Shown here: piece by piece, positions 9,662 to 17,606 of the stretch
How positions within the stretch are numbered: position 1 is the stretch's first letter
Layout: each line of letters begins with the position of its first letter
From: BJ22 sp021298375
Lineage (GTDB): Bacteria; Planctomycetota; Planctomycetia; Pirellulales; Pirellulaceae
Assembly: GCA_046343015.1 (NCBI GenBank)
Contig: JBKDOL010000049.1
Span: 5,914 to 69,913, forward strand
Length of the DNA stretch: 64,000 bases
Reading direction: 5' to 3'
Made by a program: the position numbers and the translations under genes
Notes under the pieces: generated by a model
The model's database searches: none
Seen by the model: only the letters and a program-made list of their open reading frames with translations
What the model was told of the DNA's origin: nothing

Positions 9662-9713
9662 ATCTGAGGTCTCGGGTTAGCTTGCAGTCCAGCTCATTCC
9701 AGGCGGTGATGAA

Positions 9714-10382
9714 TCAGAATGGCCACCAGCGGTTGAATTTTTTGCCCAGCCATCCCTGATTAAGGAACTTGGATTCGACGCCATCATTCTCATAGCTCAG
9801 CTCAAGCTGGGAGACGAGCCGCGAAGAGACGGTGTTGTTGGTGGTGATGTCGATGGCCCGGACAACCCCAGTGAGGATCAGCGTCCGAGTGTCACCGTCG
9901 ATCGTGACTTTTCGCTTGCCCGCGATCAGGAGATTATCGTTCGGCAAGCGGTCGACAATCGTGACCGTGAACCGATCGATGAAATCCCGCTCGCTGCGGA
10001 GCTGAGTGTTGCCATTGAAGGTTCGGTTGGAGTCGGTGCTCCCTTCGGCCTCTACCGACCCTTCATCAGTGCCGAAAACCCCACCGAGTCCAAATCCCAA
10101 GCCGAGCGATTTGGAAGCACTGGCATCCTTGTTGAGATTTCGCTGGTCGCGATTCTGCACGTCAGTACTCTGATCGATGGTCACCACCAGCAGGTCGCCA
10201 GTGGTGAAGGAACGTAGATCGCGGAACAAATTGTTGTATCGCGGGCGGGCATTGTCATAAATTGACTGAGCGCTCAGCGTGGCCGTCGTGGCAGTCAAGC
10301 AGACCAGCAGACCGGTGATTACCACCCAACGGCTAATCAAGCCGCTCCGGTTTCGGGGAAAGAATCTGGTAGTTTGCAGCAT
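9714..10382 (-). CDS. flgH: Flagellar L-ring protein FlgH
   Basis: L-ring subunit at the outer membrane. The 222-aa precursor has a hydrophobic segment (about residues 17-36) and a likely signal peptidase I site after LSA. The family core follows: NLFRDLRSFTTGDLLVVTID, LLIAGKRKVTIDGDTRTLIL, GVVRAIDITTNNTVSSR, and the C-terminal WLGKKFNRWWPF. Enteric FlgH is a lipoprotein, but no convincing lipobox is seen here; the only nearby Cys (about 28) sits inside the hydrophobic core. GAGGAA lies eight bases before the ATG. It follows flgA by 42 bases. Confidence 0.92.
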   Translation of the reverse strand: MLQTTRFFPRNRSGLISRWVVITGLLVCLTATTATLSAQSIYDNARPRYNNLFRDLRSFTTGDLLVVTIDQSTDVQNRDQRNLNKDASASKSLGLGFGLGGVFGTDEGSVEAEGSTDSNRTFNGNTQLRSERDFIDRFTVTIVDRLPNDNLLIAGKRKVTIDGDTRTLILTGVVRAIDITTNNTVSSRLVSQLELSYENDGVESKFLNQGWLGKKFNRWWPF

Positions 10383-10423
10383 GACGGACTTTCCTCAATT
10401 GAGGTTTCAATGGCAACTTGAAA

Positions 10424-11596
10424 TCAACGCACCAGTTCCAACTCGTTCTCACTCACCACCCGGCCCAACAGCCGAAGTTCGCGACCGTCTCGGCCTTTAT
10501 AGGGCGCAATGACTTCAATCACTTCGCCCAGCCGTCCATCAGCTGCAGCCTTGGCTGTCTTAAGGCCAATCGAAACCTTGCCGATTCGCTGTGTGAGCCG
10601 AACCGTTGCCCCCCTGCTCACCAGCTTGGCCGGCTGTTCCGAGCGCTGAACGACAGGCTCGGCGATCCGCAGGACCTGAGTGCCGCGGTCTTCCGCTACT
10701 TCATAACTGACCGTCGCTACGGGCATGGCTGGTGCTGACTCCGTACGGGCTTCTGTTGGGGGCTCGAAGACGGACCGTGGCTTGGCGACCTGGGGCAGGA
10801 TTGGCCCTGACCCAGCCGGGGAGCCGCCGGGGCGTGCTTCGGCAAAGACCGAGTCCACGGGGATCAGGTCGGAGGTCTCCAGGGGGGAGGAGCCCCAGGC
10901 AACAGAAGACTGGCGGGGCGTCGGCAGCGGCTTCGCAGCCGGAGGCAGGAGGCTGGAAGCGTTCCGATTGAAGCGGAAGTGAACAGGCAGTTGGAGGGTC
11001 GTGACAACCGAGCCGGAATAGAATTCCACGGGCAGAAGTTGCTCACCGGCCTGCAACTCACCCGGCAGACTCGCCACGACGGACACGTCGCGCCAATTGA
11101 GCTGGCTGCGTTCCAGCAACGCGCGGGCGTCGACCTGCAAACTGACCTGACAGAAGCCCGCGGGTGTGCCGAACTTGCGACTGCATTGCTCGCTGATGGT
11201 TTCCGCGAGCAACTGCATGATCTGCTGGATGTCCTGTAACTCGACGGTAACTCGTTCGAAACCGGTCAGGGCGATTTGCTCCCGCTTGATTCCGGCGAGC
11301 AGCAGTCGGTATTCGAGTTGTTGCCGGCTGATGGTTGTCCGGGGCTGCTCCATCGTGAGGACTTCCAGATCCAGCGCCTTTACCCGCTGGGCCAGGAAGT
11401 TGTTCTCTGCTTCGACCTCTGCCAGGTCGCCGATCCGCAGCACGCCATTGAAGACCGCCCGGTCCTCCGCCTCGACTCGAACTGCTACCAGGTTGGATGG
11501 GCGCACGGCGACCTGGCCCCGGCAAAATGCCGGCCCCCAAAGCCAAAGCGGCCCGAAGAAGAGTCCAATCAGCAGCAGGTTACCGCGGAGCTTCAT
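10424..11596 (-). CDS. flgA: Flagellar P-ring assembly chaperone FlgA
   Basis: Periplasmic chaperone for P-ring assembly. The 390-aa product is far longer than the roughly 220-aa enteric protein. It has a signal peptide (LLLIGLFFGPLWLWG), an N-terminal region with repeated FlgA-like segments, a low-complexity Pro/Ser/Ala linker at about residues 220-290, and a C-terminal SAF-type domain (RGATVRLTQRIGKVSIG to the end). Its ribosome site, GAGG, overlaps the stop codon of flgG, three bases upstream of the start, suggesting translational coupling. Identity rests on the C-terminal domain and on its place between flgG and flgH. Confidence 0.85.
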   Translation of the reverse strand: MKLRGNLLLIGLFFGPLWLWGPAFCRGQVAVRPSNLVAVRVEAEDRAVFNGVLRIGDLAEVEAENNFLAQRVKALDLEVLTMEQPRTTISRQQLEYRLLLAGIKREQIALTGFERVTVELQDIQQIMQLLAETISEQCSRKFGTPAGFCQVSLQVDARALLERSQLNWRDVSVVASLPGELQAGEQLLPVEFYSGSVVTTLQLPVHFRFNRNASSLLPPAAKPLPTPRQSSVAWGSSPLETSDLIPVDSVFAEARPGGSPAGSGPILPQVAKPRSVFEPPTEARTESAPAMPVATVSYEVAEDRGTQVLRIAEPVVQRSEQPAKLVSRGATVRLTQRIGKVSIGLKTAKAAADGRLGEVIEVIAPYKGRDGRELRLLGRVVSENELELVR

Positions 11597-11599
11597 TGC

Positions 11600-12382
11600 T
11601 TACCTCACCAGCTGGCCAGTGTTGGAGAGCATCTCGTCACCAGCGCGGATTGCCCGAGAGTTGATTTCATAAGCCCGCTGGGCGGTAATCAGCGAGACCA
11701 GTTCACTGACCACCTCGACATTTGAGCCTTCGACAAACCGCTGCCGCAGAGCGCCAAATCCCAAATCGCGCGGGTTGCCGGCCAACTCGGCTCCCGAGGC
11801 ACCGGTCAACGCATACAAATTGTTGCCTTTGTTCTCCAAGCCTGCCGGATTGGGAAAGCGGAACAGTTGGATCTGACCGGCAATCGTCGATGCCCCATTT
11901 TGGAGAAAACTGACTGCGCCATCCGGACTGATCGTGAAACTCTCTGCCTCGATCGGGATGGTAATGGCGGGCTCGACCAGCAAGCCATCGGCGGTCACCA
12001 ATTGCCGCTGGTCGTTCAACGTAAAGTTGCCGTCTCTCGTGTAGCGGATGTCACCGTTGGGAAAAGTGACTTTGAAGAATCCATCGCCCTCAATCGCGAG
12101 ATGAGTATCGATTCCGGTCTCGGTAAGGACCCCCATCGTGTTCACTTTGGTCGTACCGACCGCCCGGGTTCCATTGCCGATTTGAGTGCCGATGGGGGCC
12201 ACCTGCCCGGTCGCCGAGAGCGCTCCAGGGGCTGGTTGCACTTCGTACATCAGGTCGGCGAAGTTGATGTGACTCCGCTTGAACGCGGTTGTATTGACGT
12301 TGGCCAGGTTATTGGCCGTGTTGTCAATCAATAACTCCTGGGCCCGCATTCCGGTGGCACTGGAGTAAAAGGCTTTGAGCAT
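11600..12382 (-). CDS. flgG: Flagellar distal rod protein FlgG
   Basis: Distal rod subunit. The 260-aa product equals the length of enteric FlgG and has the diagnostic start MLKAFYSSATGMRAQELLIDNTANNLANVNTTAFKR. The middle contains EGDGFFKVTFPNGDIRYTRDG, and the C-terminus has VEGSNVEVVSELVSLITAQRAYEINSRAIRAGDEML, the terminal polymerisation helix. AAGGA precedes the ATG. It follows flgF and overlaps the flgA leader. Confidence 0.95.
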   Translation of the reverse strand: MLKAFYSSATGMRAQELLIDNTANNLANVNTTAFKRSHINFADLMYEVQPAPGALSATGQVAPIGTQIGNGTRAVGTTKVNTMGVLTETGIDTHLAIEGDGFFKVTFPNGDIRYTRDGNFTLNDQRQLVTADGLLVEPAITIPIEAESFTISPDGAVSFLQNGASTIAGQIQLFRFPNPAGLENKGNNLYALTGASGAELAGNPRDLGFGALRQRFVEGSNVEVVSELVSLITAQRAYEINSRAIRAGDEMLSNTGQLVR

Positions 12383-12443
12383 GGCGGTTTTCCTTGCAGT
12401 CTGGGGTCGTATCCGGGTCGGGAGGTCACCCTCCAGACGCCGT

Positions 12444-13151
12444 CTAGCTGCGGTAATTCTGTTGGGTTGTCTCAGCTATCGAACGGATCGTTCGTTCGGC
12501 AGCTTCGAACATGCGCGAGGTCAAGATCAGTGAGATCAGTTCATTAACCGGTTGGGCATTGGACATTTCGAGATGTCCCTGCATGACCTGCGCACTGGCC
12601 GGAACCTCGGCCAGATTGGGTGGAGCCTCGAAATAGACTTGGCCATGCGGGATGAGTTGTTGTTTGTCGGCAAAGGCAGTTACTGCGATGGATCCAAGCA
12701 CTTGACCGCGGGCCGAGACCGTTCCACTGGGATCGATCGCCAATTCACTGTCGCCGAACTGTCCATCGATCGTGATCGGCCCGCCCGCGCCGACGAGAGC
12801 ATAGCCATCGCCGTTGACCAGTTGCCCTCCGTTGGGGTCCCGGAAAAAGGAACCGGCTCTGGTGTAACGCACTCCGTCCGGCGTCTGGACCGAAAAGAAG
12901 CCGTCGCCACTTAAGGCCACGTCCAACGTGCGGCCAGTCCGCTGCTTGGGTCCTTCGCTGAAGTCGATTCCCTTAGCCGAAACCTTCGTGCCGACGAGTT
13001 GGGCGTTGTCGGGACTGTTTCGTTCTTCCATTGCCAGCACGGCGCGTCGGAAACCGTTGGCATTGATGTTCGCCAGATTGGAAGCGATCAACTCATGCTG
13101 CTGAGTTAAGGCATCCATCGCTGTGGCACCGGAGTACAAGCCGCGCATCAT
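12444..13151 (-). CDS. flgF: Flagellar proximal rod protein FlgF-like
   Basis: Rod protein of the FlgF/FlgG group, 235 aa, paralogous to the adjacent FlgG. The N-terminus reads MMRGLYSGATAMDALTQQHE followed by LIASNLANINANGFRR, and the C-terminus LEMSNAQPVNELISLILTSRMFEAAERTIRSI. The central SGDGFFSVQTPDGVRYTRAGSF matches rod proteins. Placement first in the block, before flgG, supports FlgF. Two adjacent ATG codons occur; the one at 13151 is eight bases from AAGGA and was chosen. The upstream open frame of 44 codons has no family similarity. Confidence 0.88.
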   Translation of the reverse strand: MMRGLYSGATAMDALTQQHELIASNLANINANGFRRAVLAMEERNSPDNAQLVGTKVSAKGIDFSEGPKQRTGRTLDVALSGDGFFSVQTPDGVRYTRAGSFFRDPNGGQLVNGDGYALVGAGGPITIDGQFGDSELAIDPSGTVSARGQVLGSIAVTAFADKQQLIPHGQVYFEAPPNLAEVPASAQVMQGHLEMSNAQPVNELISLILTSRMFEAAERTIRSIAETTQQNYRS

Positions 13152-13532
13152 GGCCGCAATCCTTGCGGAAAAATTGGAAGTCTTTTGAATCCCGGCGAAG
13201 TTGCCAGCGCTCTGGGGGAGCGTCCCGCGCCGACATCGACCAGCGGCTTTGCCGGAAAAATCAGCGCAGGGCACCACCCTCATCTCTGGTTATCGGCACA
13301 AGTCGTGACGATTGGGAAGGATTTGCCGGTCAGGAGAGATTTTTCGGCTAACTTTTCCTCCCCGCGCCAGCGGGCGAACGTCGGGCGGGGGGCCCGCGAA
13401 AAAGAGAATTGTTCCACGGAATGCCAGCACGAGTGCCGCTTTCGATCCTAAGTTTTCAGGTAGCCGTTCCGTCGCCGGGCGGCTGAGTGTTCGTTCCCTC
13501 GCTTCAGATACACCTCAAGGTTTGCTCCCATC
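13152..13532. other. Divergent intergenic region between flgF and fliL
   Basis: A 381-base gap from which both flagellar blocks are transcribed outward. Small open frames here lack family similarity. The only promoter element I recognise is a sigma-28-like minus-10 box on the minus strand (13290-13297). A TAAGTTTT motif at about 13450 resembles a sigma-28 minus-35 for fliL but no matching minus-10 follows at the right distance. I found no good sigma-54 -24/-12 site. Confidence 0.6.
13290..13297 (-). promoter_or_regulatory. Candidate sigma-28 minus-10 element upstream of flgF
   Basis: The minus strand reads GCCGATAA, identical to the enteric FliA minus-10 consensus, about 140 bases before flgF. 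The expected minus-35 (TAAAGTTT, 11 bases further upstream) matches in only about two of eight bases. fliA is encoded in the same island, which makes FliA control plausible, but this is a half-site only. Confidence 0.35.
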
Positions 13533-14231
13533 ATGTCGCATTCGGAAGCCGCCGCTCCTCAAGAAGGCGAAGCCAAGGCCAAAAGCAAATCGGGTCCGGG
13601 ACTCTTGGTCTGGATCATCATCGCGGTACTCGCCGTTGGCGGCGGGATCGCCACGCCAGTGCTAGCAGCCAAGTTCCTCGGTGGCAGCGAGCCGGCTGAG
13701 GGACATGCTGGCGAGGATGCCGAACATGGGGACGGTCACGGCGAGGAGCATGGTGAAGAACATGGGGAAGAGGGTGGGCACGCCGCTGCTGACCACGGAA
13801 CGGCTGCTGCGGCCGGTGGTGGCCATGGCGGAGGGCATGGAGGTGGTCACGGCGACCCGGCGAAAATTGTTCCCAAATTCGGGAAGGTCAAATTTCCCAA
13901 GCCGAGCAAGTATCCGGCCTTCATTGAGTTTGACGAGGTCATTGTCAACCTTGACGAATCCCGCTTTAACCGATATTTGAAGGTCGTCTTCTCCCTGCAG
14001 GTCGCCGAGAACCATCGCGGTGACGTCGAAAGCCTGATCGAGGGGAAGAAGGCGATCCTCAAAAATTGGCTGATTAGCCACTTGGCTGACAAGAGCCTGG
14101 ACGACATCAAGGGCAAGTTTGGCCACAGTCGTCTGCGGCGTGAGATCAGTGAGTACTTCAATCAGCAGTTGTTTGAGGATGGCGTCGAAAGAATCCAGGA
14201 TATCCTGTTCAAGGAACTGAACGTGCAATAA
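13533..14231 (+). CDS. fliL: Flagellar basal body-associated protein FliL, His-rich
   Basis: FliL-type stator-associated membrane protein, 232 aa. A short Lys-rich cytoplasmic tail precedes one membrane segment (about residues 24-48). A linker of about 55 residues (52-109) is unusually rich in His, Gly and Glu, with ten His. The periplasmic FliL domain follows (YPAFIEFDEVIVNLDES, RYLKVVFSLQVAE, ILFKELNVQ at the end). It is the first gene of the plus-strand block; its TAA overlaps the fliM ATG by one base, so the two are probably translationally coupled. Confidence 0.85.
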   Translation: MSHSEAAAPQEGEAKAKSKSGPGLLVWIIIAVLAVGGGIATPVLAAKFLGGSEPAEGHAGEDAEHGDGHGEEHGEEHGEEGGHAAADHGTAAAAGGGHGGGHGGGHGDPAKIVPKFGKVKFPKPSKYPAFIEFDEVIVNLDESRFNRYLKVVFSLQVAENHRGDVESLIEGKKAILKNWLISHLADKSLDDIKGKFGHSRLRREISEYFNQQLFEDGVERIQDILFKELNVQ

Positions 14232-15106
14232 TGGCAAAGGAATGCCGGCTCTATTATTTCCGCAAAGCCGCCCGGATTGAAGAACCGGTGGCTCGCTACC
14301 TTCGGACCTGGTTGGCGCGCGCCTGCGGCAGCCTGCAGCAGCGCTGGAGCGAGATTTGCAACACCACGATCACGGTGACGCCTGAGCCTCTCTACGCCCA
14401 GGCTTTCTCCAGTTTTCAGGAAGGCTGTGACCCAGCGAGCTTCGGCGTCACGGCTCTCATGGACCCCGGGCTGCCCGATTTCAATGGTCTCAATACGCAA
14501 GTCGTGGTCTCGCAAGTCGATCAGCTTGCGCTCGTTCTGGAGTTGCTTTCTGAGGAATTGGAGAGCAAGCCGGAAGTCCGCGAGTTGACGTCGATCGAAA
14601 TGAACTTGTGCGAATTGCTGCTGGAGCAACTGACCGCCTCGCTGGCCGAGAGCTGGCTCCAAAAAGAGCAGTTGCAATGCAAGGCCGGTCCGCTTGATCG
14701 GCATCCTCAGCGGGCTCGGCTTTATGCCGGCAGTGACCCGGTGATCGTGGCGGGATTGAGTGTGCAGGCCAAGGCCGGTCGGGTGCTGTATCAATGGGTT
14801 TTGCCCCGCCTGGCGACGACTACCCTGATCAAACAGCTGACCGGAGAGGCCCCTCGTCCGGAAAATCGCAAGCCAGCCAATCTGCGGTCCTTGATTGAGG
14901 AAATGCCAGTCGAGCTGGTCGTCAGGTTGGGTGAAGCCCGACTGAGCATGGACGACCTGCTGGCACTGCGGCCGGGCTCGATCATTGTGTTTGACCAGCC
15001 GATCGACAGTCCATTGACTGCTTATCTGGATGACCAGGTGCTTTTTCGTGGTTGGCCGGGAAGGCAAGGAACAAAACAGGCATTTCAGGTAGCGGAGATT
15101 CCTTGA
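14231..15106 (+). CDS. fliM: Divergent flagellar switch protein FliM
   Basis: C-ring protein of the motor switch, 291 aa. The N-terminal helix (FRKAARIEEPVARYLRTWL) aligns with the FliM middle-domain start. The C-terminus carries a SpoA/FliN-like domain (VELVVRLGEARLSMDDLLALRPGSIIVFDQPIDSPL, about residues 224-260). The short EIDALL-type peptide that binds phospho-CheY at the extreme N-terminus of ordinary FliM is not present, and no upstream in-frame start exists outside fliL. Similarity in the middle domain is weak, so the call depends on the SpoA domain plus position between fliL and fliN. Confidence 0.8.
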   Translation: MAKECRLYYFRKAARIEEPVARYLRTWLARACGSLQQRWSEICNTTITVTPEPLYAQAFSSFQEGCDPASFGVTALMDPGLPDFNGLNTQVVVSQVDQLALVLELLSEELESKPEVRELTSIEMNLCELLLEQLTASLAESWLQKEQLQCKAGPLDRHPQRARLYAGSDPVIVAGLSVQAKAGRVLYQWVLPRLATTTLIKQLTGEAPRPENRKPANLRSLIEEMPVELVVRLGEARLSMDDLLALRPGSIIVFDQPIDSPLTAYLDDQVLFRGWPGRQGTKQAFQVAEIP

Positions 15107-15184
15107 ATCCGCTAAACGTACCCCGCCCGGAGCCGAGCTTGCTCACTCCCGGGATCCCTCCCGCCCTACTTCAGGAAGCTCAGC

Positions 15185-15574
15185 ATGTCAGAAGCGACCT
15201 CGGAAAAAAGCACGTCCGAACAGATTGAATCCAGCCACAACACAACCGCGGGTGCTCAGGTTCAAACTCCGGAGTTTGCGCCGTTGACCGCCGAGCCGGG
15301 CCCGAAGCAGGGTCCCGAGTTTTCGCGGTTTCACGATGTGCAGGTGGCTTTGGCGGCCGAACTGGGGCGGACTAAAGTCCCAATTCAGAAACTTTTGAAC
15401 ATCGGTCCCGGCTCCATCGTGGAACTGAATCGACCGATCACCAGTCCCGTTGAACTGATTGCTCAAGGCGTGCCTTTGGCCAATGGCGAAGTGGTCGTTG
15501 TCAACGATTGCTTTGCCATTCGGATTCTGGAAGTCTACACCGGGACGATGTCAGCCATGCAGTCCACAAGTTAA
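15185..15574 (+). CDS. fliN: Flagellar switch protein FliN
   Basis: C-ring switch component, 129 aa. An N-terminal region of about 50 polar residues precedes the SpoA domain, where VQVALAAELGRTKVPIQKLL, NIGPGSIVELNRP and NGEVVVVNDCFAIRILEV match FliN, ending 13 residues before the C-terminus. AGGAAG lies eight bases before the ATG. It is separated from fliM by 78 bases and precedes fliO, the usual order. Confidence 0.92.
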   Translation: MSEATSEKSTSEQIESSHNTTAGAQVQTPEFAPLTAEPGPKQGPEFSRFHDVQVALAAELGRTKVPIQKLLNIGPGSIVELNRPITSPVELIAQGVPLANGEVVVVNDCFAIRILEVYTGTMSAMQSTS

Positions 15575-15746
15575 TTCGCCAATCAGGTGGCTGATTCGGC
15601 AGACCGGAGGCTCATTGAGCAAAGGCTCTGCGGTTTTGACCAGCCCGCTGATCAATTTCGACATTTTTAATCGCAAGGCCGCTGGGCAAGGATGCTCGCG
15701 GCCAGAACCGTATCCAGACCAACCGGTGACTTGAAGGATTAAGTCG

Positions 15747-16787
15747 ATGCGCTGGACAACTCGAACACCCATCCAACCCCTGTACCGCGGGGCCTGTTCG
15801 GCCCATCTCCAGCGGGCCGGGTGCCGGACATTCCTGGGGCTGGTCCTGACGCTGGCCGCCGGTGTTGGATTGGGGCAGGAGAATCCGCTTCGCGACGCCG
15901 CCTTCGGTTCGCACGCAGGCTCCCCAGTCGAGAGCGGAACGGAATCGGGATATCTCGAACAGCTTTTGCCCAGTTTGCAGAAACTGCAGGATGAGGTTCC
16001 TCCAGCCACGGGCCCTGCCAATGCGATGCGGGTTCCCGCCGCGGCTCCCCAGCCCCGCCGCTTCCCCGGCGCGGAGGATACTCCAACAGTGCAGGGCACG
16101 CTGGCGGTCGGTGGTTCGCCGGCTGCGGGCGATGCAATGTCGGCGGCGAGCCAAACTCAAACACGGTTGGCTGACAACCGCTTCACCACAGATTTACCCG
16201 ACTTCGCCGCGGCCAATTCGGCCACCGAACCAAGGGCAGCAGCCGAAGCCAGAGGCGCCGAAACCTCGGGGAGCACGCCCAAAGGCAATGTTTCGCCGAC
16301 CGGTGGCTGGGGGCGTTCCCCGAGCGGTCTCTCACAGTCTGCCGGCGGTCGGCTGAGTGCTTTTCAGGGGGTTGAGTCATTGCAGCTGAATTCGACCATG
16401 GTCAAAGTCGGTTTGAACACGCTCCTCGTTTTGGCTGCTTCGATCGGCTTGATCCTCGTCGTCAGAAAGACCTGGCCCAAGCCGGCTGCGAATCAGCCTC
16501 GCTCGGTGGGCCGACTGCAAATCGAGCAAACCTTGAGCCTCGGCGGAAAGGCCGAGTTGAAAGTGGTCCGCTGTGGTCTGAATCAGGTTCTGGTGGCGAT
16601 CGATGGTGGAGGAATTCGCTCGGTGGTTGCCCTCGAGCCCGCTCTGGAGACGGAGCGGGAGCACGTCGAGCCAGTTCCTGCCAATGCACCGCCTGCGGCC
16701 ATAAAGGAGCCGGTCAACATTGAACAGTTCGTCAAAATGATCAAGGACATGGAAGGCGATTTTATGGCAGCCCGTACAGGACGTTAG
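15747..16787 (+). CDS. fliO: Flagellar biosynthetic protein FliO, extended
   Basis: Export-gate assembly factor. The 346-aa product is much longer than typical FliO (about 120 aa). An N-terminal hydrophobic segment (about residues 27-44) looks like a signal sequence, followed by roughly 160 low-complexity Ala/Pro/Ser residues, then one membrane segment (LNTLLVLAASIGLILVV, near 225) and the cytoplasmic FliO domain (RLQIEQTLSLGGKAELKVV, LNQVLVAIDGGGIRSV). Assignment rests on that C-terminal domain and the position between fliN and fliP. AAGGA precedes the ATG. Confidence 0.82.
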   Translation: MRWTTRTPIQPLYRGACSAHLQRAGCRTFLGLVLTLAAGVGLGQENPLRDAAFGSHAGSPVESGTESGYLEQLLPSLQKLQDEVPPATGPANAMRVPAAAPQPRRFPGAEDTPTVQGTLAVGGSPAAGDAMSAASQTQTRLADNRFTTDLPDFAAANSATEPRAAAEARGAETSGSTPKGNVSPTGGWGRSPSGLSQSAGGRLSAFQGVESLQLNSTMVKVGLNTLLVLAASIGLILVVRKTWPKPAANQPRSVGRLQIEQTLSLGGKAELKVVRCGLNQVLVAIDGGGIRSVVALEPALETEREHVEPVPANAPPAAIKEPVNIEQFVKMIKDMEGDFMAARTGR

Positions 16788-16844
16788 GCTGCTGACCGCG
16801 CGGGAGGAGGTCTTCCGTGGGAAACCGTTTCGGGAAAGCAAGGC

Positions 16845-17591
16845 ATGGATCGCCTGTTGTTTCTGGCACAAGCCATCGACAAGGGAACGTTCGAGCAGCT
16901 CGCTCCGCCGTTGCAGGTGGCGATCTTTCTCGGTGCGCTCAGCTTTGGCATGGCGATGCTGGTCAGCGTGACGGCGTTCACCCGCATCATCATCGTCCTC
17001 TCGTTTGTCCGTCGCGCGCTGACAACCCAGGAGATTCCCCCGAACCCGGTCATTTTGGGGTTGTCGCTGTTTCTCACCTTGTTCGTGATGTCGCCGACGA
17101 TTCAGCGAATCAATCAGACGGCGATCCAGCCTTACCTCGCCGCGCAGCAGCTGGCCGCACAACAATTGGCTGCGGGTTCCCAGGCCGACAATCCGGCTTC
17201 GGCATCTGCCCCTTTTGGGATCTCCGAAGCCTGGGAGAACACGTCCCGGGAATTGAGCTCTTTCATGTTATTCAACACTCGGGAGGCGGACCTGAAGCTG
17301 TTCTTTGAACTGGCCAACGCTCCCCTGCCCTCGGACCTCGGTCAAACGCCGCTGCAGGTCCTGATTCCCGCGTTTGTTGTCAGTGAATTGAAGACAGCCT
17401 TCATTATGGGATTCTGTATCTACATCCCGTTTCTGCTGATTGATCTGGTCGTCTCTACCGTCCTGATGTCCTTGGGGATGATGATGATGCCGCCGGTCGT
17501 TGTGGCGACCCCTTGCAAGCTGCTGCTGTTCATTCTGGTCGACGGCTGGCAGCTGATCTCTCGCGCACTCGTTACCAGTTTCGGTGGATAA
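16845..17591 (+). CDS. fliP: Flagellar export gate protein FliP
   Basis: Core membrane protein of the flagellar type III export gate, 248 aa. Conserved segments are SFGMAMLVSVTAFTRIIIVL, NPVILGLSLFLTLFVMSP, VSELKTAFIMGFCIYIPFLL and VSTVLMSLGMMMMPPVV, then KLLLFILVDGW. About four membrane helices can be seen. The N-terminal signal sequence of many FliP proteins appears absent or reduced. flhA starts 15 bases after the stop, with no fliQ, fliR or flhB between. Confidence 0.95.
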   Translation: MDRLLFLAQAIDKGTFEQLAPPLQVAIFLGALSFGMAMLVSVTAFTRIIIVLSFVRRALTTQEIPPNPVILGLSLFLTLFVMSPTIQRINQTAIQPYLAAQQLAAQQLAAGSQADNPASASAPFGISEAWENTSRELSSFMLFNTREADLKLFFELANAPLPSDLGQTPLQVLIPAFVVSELKTAFIMGFCIYIPFLLIDLVVSTVLMSLGMMMMPPVVVATPCKLLLFILVDGWQLISRALVTSFGG

Positions 17592-17606
17592 GGAGCCTCC
17601 TGACTC

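Noticed and set aside
12382..12444. FlgF as a recent duplicate of FlgG
   Set aside because: The two share only general rod-protein features; FlgF and FlgG are ordinary ancient paralogues.
13152..13532. Sigma-54 promoter driving the flagellar blocks
   Set aside because: No TGGCAC-N5-TTGC-like site with both elements was found on either strand.
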